This document shows, in pieces, positions 1-6,912 of a stretch of DNA of 9,700 nucleotides. A program made the position numbers and the translations under genes. This DNA comes from Gp6-AA40 sp050742535 (lineage in GTDB: Bacteria > Acidobacteriota > Vicinamibacteria > Vicinamibacterales > UBA2999): positions 1 through 9,700 of the forward strand of contig JBOGIQ010000227.1 in the NCBI GenBank assembly GCA_050742535.1, given 5' to 3'. The first letter of the stretch is position 1. Every line of letters begins with the position of its first letter. The notes under the pieces are model-generated. The model was not told the DNA's origin and searched no databases. It was given only the letters and a program-made list of their open reading frames with translations.

Positions 1-1432
1 GCTCGAGGCGCGCACGGGCAAGCGGCTGTGGCACTTCCAGATCGTGCATCACGATCTCTGGGACCTCGATCCAAGCGCCGCACCGCAGCTCACGACCATT
101 CGTCACAACGGCCGCAACAGAGATGTGGTCGTCATCTCGAGCAAAACGACCTGGCTCTACGTCCTCGATCGCGTGACGGGCGAGCCGATCTGGCCGATCG
201 AAGAACGTGCGGTGCCGAAGTCCGACATGCCTGGCGAGCAGAGCTGGCCCACCCAGCCGTACCCGACCAATCCTCCGCCGCATGGCCGACAGACGTTCGG
301 CGTTGACGACATCAGTCCTCATCTGACGGCTGCTGAAGCGGACGCGGTCAGGAAGCGTCTGCTCGGCGCGAAGAACCAGGGCCCCTTCACGCCGATCACC
401 TACAGCGACACGATGCACATGCCCACGAGCAACGGCGGCGTCCTGTTCGGTGGGATGGCATCCGAGCCGCGCGGCGCTGTTTACGTGGTCTCGCACGACA
501 ACCCCGGCATCCTCCGACTGGTGCGGCCAGGAGAGAACATCGGCCGCGGCGGCGGTGCTCCACCGGTGCCGCCTGGTCAGGCTCTGTACCAGCAGAACTG
601 CCAGTCGTGCCACGGCCCTGACCGGCTGGGCACCGACGGCGGCGTGCCGCTGCTGCACACGGTCGCAGACCCGGCAAACAACGTCGCGGCGGGTGCTCCG
701 CGATTCGACGCTTCAACGATCCGCGCGGCCGTCACTGCGGGGAAAGGAAGAATGCCCGCGCTTCCCCACCTGACGCCCGCCGACGTCGAGAACCTGGTCA
801 CGTTCCTGACGACGGCTCCCGGTGGACGCGGCGTGGGTGGCGGTGGACGCGGACGCGGCGCTGGTCCCGCGGGTTCCGGCGCACCGCCGGAACTGATCGT
901 CGGTTCCGGATCGGTGTCCGTGCGAGCCGAAGCCCCGGGCGGGCGCGGCCGCGGCGCGCTTCCGCCTTATCCGGAAGGTGTGCCGCAGTACGAACGTCCC
1001 GTGATCAACGAGTACAACACGCTCGGCAACCGGATCGCGCCGCCGTTCACGTCGATCGTCAAGTACGACCTCAATCAGCCGCGCATCGCGTGGCGCATCG
1101 GCTTCGGCGACGACCCGGCGCTGGCCGCGCGCGGAATTACGGGGACGGGCGCGCCGGCCATCCTGAACGGCCTTGTCGTCACCGAGTCCGGCCTGCTGTT
1201 CGGGGCGGGCGCCGACAACCAGATCCGCGCCTGGGACACGGAGACAGGCCGTCAGCTCTGGGTGTCGCGATTCGGCGGCAACTTCGTCGGCTCGCCAGCG
1301 ATGTACGAGACCGCGGGCCGACAGTACCTGCTGATAACGGCGGCCAGTACGGCCGGAGGTCGCGGCGGCGGAACGCCGCCGCCGGCAGGCGTGCCCATGG
1401 GCTGGGTCGCGTACGCACTTCCCGCGAAGTAG
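1..1432 (+). CDS. PQQ-dependent sugar/alcohol dehydrogenase with inserted cytochrome c domain (5'-truncated by window edge)
   Basis: This is the C-terminal 476 residues of a periplasmic quinoprotein; the reading frame is already open at base 2 and the start lies upstream. It opens with a propeller strand (TGKRLWHFQ) followed by HHDLWD at 47-64. In membrane glucose dehydrogenase (Gcd) the Asp of this motif (here 53-55) is, as I recall it, the catalytic base, and a Lys about 30 residues on (here 143-145, in SSKTTWLYVLDR) contacts PQQ. A complete c-type heme domain follows: CQSCH at 599-613, with the likely axial Met at 752-754 in GKGRMPALP. After a Gly/Arg-rich linker the propeller resumes (ITGTGAPAILNG, then WDTETGRQLW) and ends in VAYALP. 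The heme sits inside the propeller rather than at the C-terminus, which suggests PQQ-to-heme electron transfer within one chain. It probably oxidises aldoses or polyols; substrate is not readable. It lies 27 bp before the next gene, probably in the same transcript. Confidence 0.9.
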   Translation, partial: LEARTGKRLWHFQIVHHDLWDLDPSAAPQLTTIRHNGRNRDVVVISSKTTWLYVLDRVTGEPIWPIEERAVPKSDMPGEQSWPTQPYPTNPPPHGRQTFGVDDISPHLTAAEADAVRKRLLGAKNQGPFTPITYSDTMHMPTSNGGVLFGGMASEPRGAVYVVSHDNPGILRLVRPGENIGRGGGAPPVPPGQALYQQNCQSCHGPDRLGTDGGVPLLHTVADPANNVAAGAPRFDASTIRAAVTAGKGRMPALPHLTPADVENLVTFLTTAPGGRGVGGGGRGRGAGPAGSGAPPELIVGSGSVSVRAEAPGGRGRGALPPYPEGVPQYERPVINEYNTLGNRIAPPFTSIVKYDLNQPRIAWRIGFGDDPALAARGITGTGAPAILNGLVVTESGLLFGAGADNQIRAWDTETGRQLWVSRFGGNFVGSPAMYETAGRQYLLITAASTAGGRGGGTPPPAGVPMGWVAYALPAK

Positions 1433-1447
1433 ATCGACCAACGTTTC

Positions 1448-1451
1448 AGGG
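1448..1451 (+). promoter_or_regulatory. Shine-Dalgarno AGGG selecting ATG 1460
   Basis: AGGG lies 8 bases before ATG 1460. It abuts or overlaps the alternative in-frame GTG at 1451, which would leave no spacer. This favours ATG 1460 as the start of the dehydratase gene. Sequence-based inference only. Confidence 0.55.
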
Positions 1452-1459
1452 TGCATCGC

Positions 1460-2320
1460 ATGCGATTGTGCAGGTTTGCCACGGACGCGGATGCTCGCAT
1501 CCGTGTCGGTCTCATCACCGACGATGACACGCTTCTCGACCTGGCCGCCGCCGGCATCGATCGCATGCAGAGCCTGCTCGAACGAGCGGACCTCACCGAG
1601 GAACTGGCACGTCTGACGCGGGCGGGACTGCCACAGCACTGGCGGGACGAGGTGCGGTTGGCGACGCCGGTCGAATCCCAGGAAGTGTGGGCCGCCGGCG
1701 TGACCTACCTGCGGAGCAAACAGGCGCGGATGGTTGAATCCGAGTTCAGCGCCGACGCGTACGACCACGTCTACGAGGCAGCCCGACCCGAACTCTTCTT
1801 CAAGTCGATGCCGGAGAAGGTCGTGTCGCCCGGCGATGCTGTCGGGATTCGCAGCGACGCGCGATGGAACGTTCCTGAGCCCGAACTGGCGCTGGTGATC
1901 AACTCGTCCGCACGGATCGTCGGCTTCACCATCGGCAACGACATGAGCTCGCGCGACATCGAGGGCGAGAACCTGCTGTACCTGCCGCAGGCGAAGATCT
2001 ATGCCCGTTCCTGCGCGGTCGGCCCGTGGATTGTCGTCGGTGTGACTGAAGACGACGTACGTGGGTGGACGATTCAGCTCGAGATCTGCCGTGGCGGACA
2101 GACGGTCTTTGCCGGCGAGACGCGGGCCAACCAGATCAAACGCTCCTTTGCGGAGCTCGTCGAGTACCTGTTCCGCTCGCAGCAGTTTCCCCATGGCGTA
2201 GTCCTGCTGACCGGTGCCGGCGTGATCCCGCCCGACGCGTTCACCCTCGCGGCCGGTGACCGCGTGCGGATCACGATATCGGGCGTAGGGACGCTTGAGA
2301 ATGCCGTGGTGATCGTCTAG
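1460..2320 (+). CDS. FAH-family dehydratase, probable 2-dehydro-3-deoxy-D-pentonate (arabinonate/xylonate) dehydratase
   Basis: A 286-residue cytosolic protein of the fumarylacetoacetate hydrolase fold with no signal peptide. The core (EVWAAGVTYLRSK, RPELFFKSMP, WNVPEPELALV, TIGNDMSSRDIEGEN, LYLPQAKIY) is typical of the KdaD branch, which removes water from 2-keto-3-deoxy-pentonates to give alpha-ketoglutarate semialdehyde, rather than of true fumarylacetoacetases. Putative Mg2+ ligands are Glu140, Glu142 and Asp161, with a conserved Lys179. As I recall the Sulfolobus enzyme, its equivalents are E143, E145, D164 and K182, a constant offset of three. GTG 1451 is a possible longer start, but ribosome-site spacing favours ATG 1460. 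The xylonate dehydratase encoded at 6913-8913 would make its substrate, which supports the assignment. Alternative roles in the same fold are 2,4-diketo-3-deoxy-L-fuconate hydrolase or another acylpyruvase. Family certain; exact substrate probable. Confidence 0.88.
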   Translation: MRLCRFATDADARIRVGLITDDDTLLDLAAAGIDRMQSLLERADLTEELARLTRAGLPQHWRDEVRLATPVESQEVWAAGVTYLRSKQARMVESEFSADAYDHVYEAARPELFFKSMPEKVVSPGDAVGIRSDARWNVPEPELALVINSSARIVGFTIGNDMSSRDIEGENLLYLPQAKIYARSCAVGPWIVVGVTEDDVRGWTIQLEICRGGQTVFAGETRANQIKRSFAELVEYLFRSQQFPHGVVLLTGAGVIPPDAFTLAAGDRVRITISGVGTLENAVVIV

Positions 2321-2434
2321 TGCGCTCTCGTCCTTGGTGCTTGGGCCTTGGGCTCTTGGTCCGTCCTTGGGGTCCCTGGTCCGTCCATGGTCCAGGGTCC
2401 ACGGTGTAGACCGCTGACGACTCGACGGGACCTC

Positions 2435-2520
2435 GGACAAAGGACCAAGGACGGACAAAGGACCAAGAACGGACGAAGGACAAAGGACGGACGAGGTACT
2501 AAGCACAAAGGACCAAGGAC
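2435..2520 (+). repeat. 18-bp tandem repeat array, 4.8 copies of GGACAAAGGACCAAGGAC
   Basis: Copies start at 2435 (taken as the reference unit), 2453 (17/18 identical), 2471 (16/18), 2489 (13/18), with a final 14-base partial copy at 2507-2520 matching unit positions 5-18 exactly. Each unit is itself made of smaller modules: GGACAAA, GGACCAA and GGAC. There are no spacers, so this is not CRISPR. The array ends one base before the ATG at 2522, and its last units supply purine-rich AAAGGA/AAGGA ribosome-binding sequence for the next gene. Confidence 0.9.
2507..2519 (+). promoter_or_regulatory. Ribosome-binding sequence inside the last repeat unit
   Basis: AAAGGA (2507-2512) lies 9 bases before ATG 2522. 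A second AAGGA (2515-2519) lies 8 bases before the in-frame ATG 2528 but only 2 bases before ATG 2522. Either start is therefore served by repeat-derived sequence, and the two products would differ by two residues ahead of the Tat motif. Confidence 0.55.
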
Positions 2521-2521
2521 T

Positions 2522-4177
2522 ATGAGCATGGCGGTCTCTCGTCGACAACTCCTCCAGTTGGGACTGGCACCGGCGCTGCTCGCGCGCGCCAACGCGCAAG
2601 TCGCGGATCTCGCACCGGCGGCATCGCGCATCTACCCCGGCGCCGATGGGCGGCTCGTTTACGTTGCCGACAACCAGGGCAACGGCATCCACGACGCCTC
2701 GCACGCTGGATACCGTGGCGGCGGCGTCGGCATTCCCACCGCGCCGGTTCGCGAAACCATCTGGCCGGTTCCGGGCGACAACACACAGCACATCCAGGCT
2801 GCGATCGACCGCGTGTCGGCGCGTCCACGCGACGCGGCGGGCCTGCGCGGCGCGGTCCTCCTGCGATCCGGCTATTACCGGATGGCGACCCCTGTACGCA
2901 TTCAGGCCAGCGGCGTCGTGCTGCGCGGTGAGGGAATGGGCGACACGGCCACAGTCTTGATTGGTACCGGGAGCGGGCGAGTGGAGGGCGCAGGCCCGGG
3001 TGCTGGTGGACCCGGTGGTCAAGGCACGCTGGTGACGATCGCCGGCGCCTCGGGCGCGACGGCGAGAGAGAACACGAGGCAGGCAGTTGCCGACGACTAC
3101 GTCCCCGTCGGGGCGCGCAGCTTCAGGGTAGCGTCCGCGCGCGGTTTCCGGGCTGGCGACACGGTGATCGTGCGACGGATCGGCAACCAGGAGTGGATTG
3201 ACGCCGTCGGGATGAACGGCGAGTCGCCGCAAAGTCGCTGGCGGCCGTTCAACATCGAATGGGATCGGGTTGTTGTGGACGTGCAGGGCAATACGATCAC
3301 CATCGATGCGCCGCTGACCTGTGCCATCGAGCGCCGCTGGGGCGGCGGAGACGTGGCGACGTATGACGAGGCGGGGCGCATCGAACAGGTTGGCGTGGAG
3401 AACCTGCGCGCCGTCTCGGAGTTCGACCCGTCGGTCCGCACGACCGAGTACGGCAACATGGACCGCCAGAACTACGTCGCCGAGGAGTACTACGCCGACG
3501 AAAATCACTACCGGAACTTCGTCGTCTTCGACAACGTGAAGAACGGCTGGGTGCGGAATGCCGCGGCGCTGCATTTCGTCAACAGCATGGTCGGCACGCA
3601 GCGCGGCGCGAAGTGGATCACCGTGCAGGACTGCGTGTCGCGGGCACCGGTCTCGCGCAGGCTCGGCGCGCGGCGATTCACGTTTGCGCTGCGCGGGCAG
3701 CTCGCCCTGGTGCAACGGTGCCATTCGGACGAGGGCCGACACTCGTTCATGACCGGTCAGCCGACGGGAAGCGGCAACGTGTTCCTCGACTGCCGGGCGA
3801 CGAGCCCGTTTTCGTCGAGCGAGCCCCACGAACAGTGGGCAACCGGCAACCTCTACGACAACGTGCAGGCGCCGCTGACGGCGCGCTTCTGGAAGAACAT
3901 CACCATCGGATGGGCGGGCGCCAACACGGTGTTCTGGAATTGCGAGGGAGATTTCCTCGTGCAGAAACCGCCCACCGCGCAGAATTTCTCATTCGGCCAC
4001 CTCGGTGTGAACGCGGTCATCTTCAACATTCCGCTGCAGGACACGACGAAGGAGAACGGGCACATCGAGTCGCTCGGCAGGCACGTCACGCCCCGTAGCC
4101 TCTATCTGACGCAACTTCGCGAGCGGCTTGGCGACGCGGCGGTTCGTCAGGTGGCGCTTGCGAGTCAGATTGGCTGA
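2522..4177 (+). CDS. Tat-exported right-handed beta-helix (pectate-lyase-like) protein, substrate unknown
   Basis: A 551-residue exported protein. The N-terminus has a twin-arginine signal (SRRQLLQLG, Arg7-Arg8), a hydrophobic stretch and a likely cleavage after Ala25 (ANA/Q). The mature part starts with GADGRLVYVADNQGNGIHD and a Gly-rich AGYRGGGVGIP. It then has the block typical of pectate-lyase-superfamily beta-helices: DNTQHIQAAIDRVSA, AVLLRSGYYRMATPVRI and SGVVLRGEGMGDT. Later repeated short strands (FVVFDNVKNGWVRNAAAL, WITVQDCVSR, ALVQRCHSDEG) fit helix coils. The C-terminal third has RHSFMTGQ (Arg406-His407) and EPHEQWATGNLYDN (His436, Trp439), which look like a family-specific conserved region and may hold active-site residues. 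Reading upstream of 2522 would add repeat-encoded sequence before the signal peptide, so this start is preferred. It could be a lyase, hydrolase or epimerase acting on plant polysaccharide; none can be chosen from sequence. It is followed 8 bp later by the permease gene. Confidence 0.85.
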   Translation: MSMAVSRRQLLQLGLAPALLARANAQVADLAPAASRIYPGADGRLVYVADNQGNGIHDASHAGYRGGGVGIPTAPVRETIWPVPGDNTQHIQAAIDRVSARPRDAAGLRGAVLLRSGYYRMATPVRIQASGVVLRGEGMGDTATVLIGTGSGRVEGAGPGAGGPGGQGTLVTIAGASGATARENTRQAVADDYVPVGARSFRVASARGFRAGDTVIVRRIGNQEWIDAVGMNGESPQSRWRPFNIEWDRVVVDVQGNTITIDAPLTCAIERRWGGGDVATYDEAGRIEQVGVENLRAVSEFDPSVRTTEYGNMDRQNYVAEEYYADENHYRNFVVFDNVKNGWVRNAAALHFVNSMVGTQRGAKWITVQDCVSRAPVSRRLGARRFTFALRGQLALVQRCHSDEGRHSFMTGQPTGSGNVFLDCRATSPFSSSEPHEQWATGNLYDNVQAPLTARFWKNITIGWAGANTVFWNCEGDFLVQKPPTAQNFSFGHLGVNAVIFNIPLQDTTKENGHIESLGRHVTPRSLYLTQLRERLGDAAVRQVALASQIG

Positions 4178-4185
4178 TCCGATCT

Positions 4186-5814
4186 ATGGGTGACGTCGCA
4201 ACCTGGCCGCAACTCTACGACCCGTTCGGCAACCGGATCCTGTCGACCGCGGTCTCAGCGCTTCCGGTGGTGACGCTGTTTTTCGTGCTCGTCGCGCTGA
4301 AGAAGCGCGTCTGGATTTCCGCGTTGTGCGGGTTCGCCGTTGCCGTCCTGCTCGCGGTGGTGGTGTTCGGGATGCCCGCGATGCTCGTGGCGACGGCGGC
4401 GGCCCACGGCTTCATCTTCGGCATCATCCGCATCGCCTGGATCGTCGTCGCGTCGATATTCCTCTACAACGTGGCCATCACCACCGGGCAGTTCCAGGTG
4501 ATGAAGAACTCGATTGCGGGCCTGTCGTCGGACAAGCGCCTGCAGCTGATCCTCATCGCCTTCTGCTTTGGCGCGTTCCTCGAAGGGACCGGCGGTGGCG
4601 GCGCTCCGGTTGCGGTCGCCGGTGCGTTTTTGATCGGGCTCGGCTTCCCCCCGTTCCAGGCGGCGACACTCTGCCTGATCGCCAACACCGCCCCGGTCGC
4701 GTGGGGCGGCGTCGGGAATCCGATCCGCGTGCTGGCTGGAGTCACCGGGCTGCCTGAAGCGCAATTCAGCGCGATGGCGGGCCGCATTCTCCCGCCGCTG
4801 TCGCTGATCCTGCCGTTCTGGCTCGTGCGCAGCATGGTCGGCTGGCGGGAGACCTGGCAGGTCTGGCCGGCGCTCCTTGTCAGCGGCGCCACGTTCGCCG
4901 GCATGCAGTTCTACTGGTCGAACTATCAGGAACCCGGCCTGGTGGACATCGTCGCCGCCCTCTTCTCGCTGCTGGCGATGGTGGCGTTTCTCCGGTTCTG
5001 GGCACCCGCAGAGGTCATGCCGGTAAGCGGGCAATCGGACGTGACCGCCACGCGCCACACGGCCATGGAAGTCTTGAATGGCTGGTCGCCCTTCATCATT
5101 GCGTCGATCCTGATCTTCGGCACCGGACTGCCCGAGATCAGCCGGCACCTGAACTTCGACGCGTTGAGGACGCCGATGCCGTTCCTGCACAACGCGGTGT
5201 TGAAGATGCCGCCGGTTGCGCCACAGCCAACGCCGGAAGACGCGACGGTCAATCTGAACTTCGTCGCGATTCCCGGCACCGTCCTCTTCGTATCTGCCCT
5301 CGTTGCCGCGTTCCTGGCGCGGCTCCCCTGGCGCACAACGGCACGGCTGTTCAGGAACACGGTCGTGCAGATGACGCCGTCGATGCTGGCGATCAGCTTC
5401 ATGGTCGGCCTCGCCTACGTCACTCGGTATTCGGGAATGGATACGGTGATGGGCCTGAGCCTGACCGGCACCGGCTGGCTGTTTCCATTCTTCGGCACGC
5501 TGCTCGGATGGCTTGGCGTGGCGCTGACCGGCACCGACGCCGGGTCCAATGCCCTCTTTGGCAATCTGCAGAAGGTCACTGCGGAGCAACTGGGGCTCAG
5601 TCCGATCCTGATGGGTGCCGCCAATTCCACCGGAGGCGTGATGGGCAAAATGATCGACGCGCAGTCGATCGTGGTCGCCAGTTCCGCCACCAATCAACAG
5701 GGTAATGAAGCCGCAATCTTCAAGGCTGTCATCTGGCACAGCATCGTCCTGGCATCGCTGGTCGGGCTGATCGTGCTGATGTACGCCTATGTCTTCCCGG
5801 GAGTGATTCCATGA
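4186..5814 (+). CDS. L-lactate permease (LctP) family transporter, possibly a sugar-acid carrier
   Basis: A 542-residue inner-membrane protein, near the usual length of LldP (about 550), with a dozen or more hydrophobic segments across its length. Family hallmarks are YDPFGNRILSTAVSALPVV at the N-terminus, FGAFLEG (Glu133), LIANTAPVAWGG, HNAVLKMPPV, LTGTDAGSNALFGNLQ and STGGVMGKMIDAQSI near the C-terminus. Relatives import L-lactate, D-lactate or glycolate with protons. Two loops deviate from the lactate-permease form I know (EGAAGFGxP and AFGAxGIP): here they read EGTGGGGAP (133-141) and AWGGVGNP (172-179), which would suit a different monocarboxylate. ATG 4186 is 8 bp after the previous stop and has no clear Shine-Dalgarno sequence, so translation is probably coupled to the upstream gene. 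Between polysaccharide-degradation and xylonate genes, an aldonate or similar sugar acid is a reasonable substrate, but this is inferred from context. Confidence 0.9.
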   Translation: MGDVATWPQLYDPFGNRILSTAVSALPVVTLFFVLVALKKRVWISALCGFAVAVLLAVVVFGMPAMLVATAAAHGFIFGIIRIAWIVVASIFLYNVAITTGQFQVMKNSIAGLSSDKRLQLILIAFCFGAFLEGTGGGGAPVAVAGAFLIGLGFPPFQAATLCLIANTAPVAWGGVGNPIRVLAGVTGLPEAQFSAMAGRILPPLSLILPFWLVRSMVGWRETWQVWPALLVSGATFAGMQFYWSNYQEPGLVDIVAALFSLLAMVAFLRFWAPAEVMPVSGQSDVTATRHTAMEVLNGWSPFIIASILIFGTGLPEISRHLNFDALRTPMPFLHNAVLKMPPVAPQPTPEDATVNLNFVAIPGTVLFVSALVAAFLARLPWRTTARLFRNTVVQMTPSMLAISFMVGLAYVTRYSGMDTVMGLSLTGTGWLFPFFGTLLGWLGVALTGTDAGSNALFGNLQKVTAEQLGLSPILMGAANSTGGVMGKMIDAQSIVVASSATNQQGNEAAIFKAVIWHSIVLASLVGLIVLMYAYVFPGVIP

Positions 5815-6905
5815 TGCGCGACCTGTCCCGCCGCGATTTCCTCGTTGCCGTCGCCGCCGCTGCCTCCACCACCGGTGTCCGCGCGCAGACCACAGTGCCG
5901 TCGCTGAAGGATGCGTGCCGCGGGGTGTTTCTCATCGGCACCGCGTTCGACTTCCGCACGCCAACCGAGTTCACCCCTGCCGAAATCAACTTCATCAAGG
6001 CGCAGTTCAACGCCATCACGCCCGAGAACTCGATGAAGCCCGGGCCTGTCCATCCACAGGAGGAGACGTGGAACTGGACGCCCCCGGACACGCTGGTGCA
6101 GTTCGGGCAGGAGAACGACATCAGGACGTTCGGCCACACCCTCGTGTGGCACTCGCAGACGAATCCATGGTTTTTTGAAGGTGCAACTCGCGAACTGCTG
6201 CTCGCGCGCCTGAGGAATCACATCCACACACTCGTCGGGCGCTACAAGGGAAAGATGTCCGGCTGGGACGTCGTCAACGAAGCGATCAATGACGGCGAAA
6301 ACAGCGTTGGCGAGAACCTGCGTGAATCACAGTGGCTGAAGATCGTCGGCCCGGATTTCCTCATCCAGGCATTCACGTTCGCACGTGAGGCCGATCCCGC
6401 GGTGCCGCTCTTCTACAACGACTACAGCATCGAGAGCGGCGCAAAGCATCAGAGCTCGCTGCGGCTGCTGAAACGTCTGATCGGCGAGGGTGCGCCGATC
6501 ACCGCGGTCGGCATTCAGGGGCACTGGAGCCTGCAGACCCTGACGCCGCAGAAGTACGAAGAGATCGAACAGGCGATCGGAAATTACCGGGCGCTGAAAC
6601 TGCGCATCGCCATCACCGAGCTCGATGTATCGGTGACCGGCACCGGCGGCGGACAACTCGGCCGCGGCCAGGCCGCTCCGGAGCCGCCGTCTCAAGAACT
6701 CCTGCGCGCCCAGGCGGACGCGTACGCCCGCCTGTTCACCATCTTCGTCACGCACCGCGCGTCAATCGATCGCGTGACGTTCTGGGGACTCAGCGACCGC
6801 CGCTCGTGGCGCAGGACCCGCTACCCGCTCGTGTTCGACGCCGACTACCAGCCGAAGCCGGCACTGCAGGCGATCATCGACGCCGTGATGCGCGCCAAGG
6901 GGTAG
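5811..6905 (+). CDS. GH10 endo-1,4-beta-xylanase, Tat-exported
   Basis: A 364-residue complete single-domain glycoside hydrolase family 10 enzyme that cuts internal beta-1,4 bonds of xylan with retention. The N-terminus has a textbook Tat motif (SRRDFL, Arg7-Arg8) and a likely cleavage after Ala25 (VRA/Q). Family motifs appear in order: ENSMKPG, FGHTLVWHSQ (His109, His114), WDVVNEAIND with acid/base Glu157, FYNDYSIE, GIQGHWSL, ITELDV with nucleophile Glu270, and TFWGLSDRRSW. There is no carbohydrate-binding module. A Gly-rich insert (GTGGGQLGRGQAAPEPP) follows the nucleophile strand. ATG 5811 overlaps the permease stop as ATGA and is followed directly by a second ATG (5814). GGGAG at 5799-5803 gives 7-base spacing to 5811. 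Xylo-oligosaccharides from this enzyme would feed the pentose-acid enzymes encoded beside it, though no beta-xylosidase is in the window. Confidence 0.96.
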   Translation: MMRDLSRRDFLVAVAAAASTTGVRAQTTVPSLKDACRGVFLIGTAFDFRTPTEFTPAEINFIKAQFNAITPENSMKPGPVHPQEETWNWTPPDTLVQFGQENDIRTFGHTLVWHSQTNPWFFEGATRELLLARLRNHIHTLVGRYKGKMSGWDVVNEAINDGENSVGENLRESQWLKIVGPDFLIQAFTFAREADPAVPLFYNDYSIESGAKHQSSLRLLKRLIGEGAPITAVGIQGHWSLQTLTPQKYEEIEQAIGNYRALKLRIAITELDVSVTGTGGGQLGRGQAAPEPPSQELLRAQADAYARLFTIFVTHRASIDRVTFWGLSDRRSWRRTRYPLVFDADYQPKPALQAIIDAVMRAKG

Positions 6906-6912
6906 CGGTAGC

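Larger units (their letters stand above)
2321..2521. repeat. Repeat-built intergenic region with opposed arms (imperfect inverted repeat)
   Basis: This 201-bp gap between two same-strand genes holds no credible gene. Its left part (2330-2400) is rich in GTCC and TTGG, and its right part (2435-2520) in GGAC and CCAA, so the two halves are reverse-complementary in style. Exact pairings include 2330-2338 with 2512-2520 (9 bp), 2339-2342 with 2501-2504 (4 bp), 2354-2362 with 2460-2468 (9 bp) and 2363-2370 with 2445-2452 (8 bp). In both paired blocks the right arm has an extra 7 bases bulged out (2505-2511 and 2453-2459). A small local hairpin is also possible: CCCTGG 2374-2379 with CCAGGG 2392-2397. 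The stretch 2401-2434 between the arms shows nothing recognisable. Transcribed, the region could form a long imperfect stem. There is no T-run typical of an intrinsic terminator. Confidence 0.85.

Noticed and set aside
1451..1459. GTG 1451 as the start of the FAH-fold dehydratase
   Set aside because: The AGGG Shine-Dalgarno sequence overlaps this codon, leaving no spacer; ATG 1460 has an 8-base spacer.
2374..2397. Intrinsic terminator from the CCCTGG/CCAGGG hairpin
   Set aside because: The stem is only 6 bp with a 12-base loop and no downstream T-run, so it is not a convincing rho-independent terminator.
2435..2520. CRISPR array
   Set aside because: Units are directly contiguous with no unique spacers, and there are no cas genes.
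2348..2521. N-terminal extension of the beta-helix protein through the repeat region
   Set aside because: The frame stays open only because the 18-bp period is a multiple of three. It would place about 58 repeat-encoded residues before a proper Tat signal, and good ribosome sites precede 2522 and 2528.
713..3829. A 1038-residue open frame on the minus strand
   Set aside because: It lies antisense to three well-supported genes and crosses the repeat region. Its translation is Arg/His/Pro-rich with no recognisable motif. Long antisense open frames are expected opposite GC-biased third positions.
4255..5739. A 494-residue open frame on the minus strand
   Set aside because: It is antisense to the permease gene, rich in charged residues and without motifs; the + strand shows clear LctP-family signatures.
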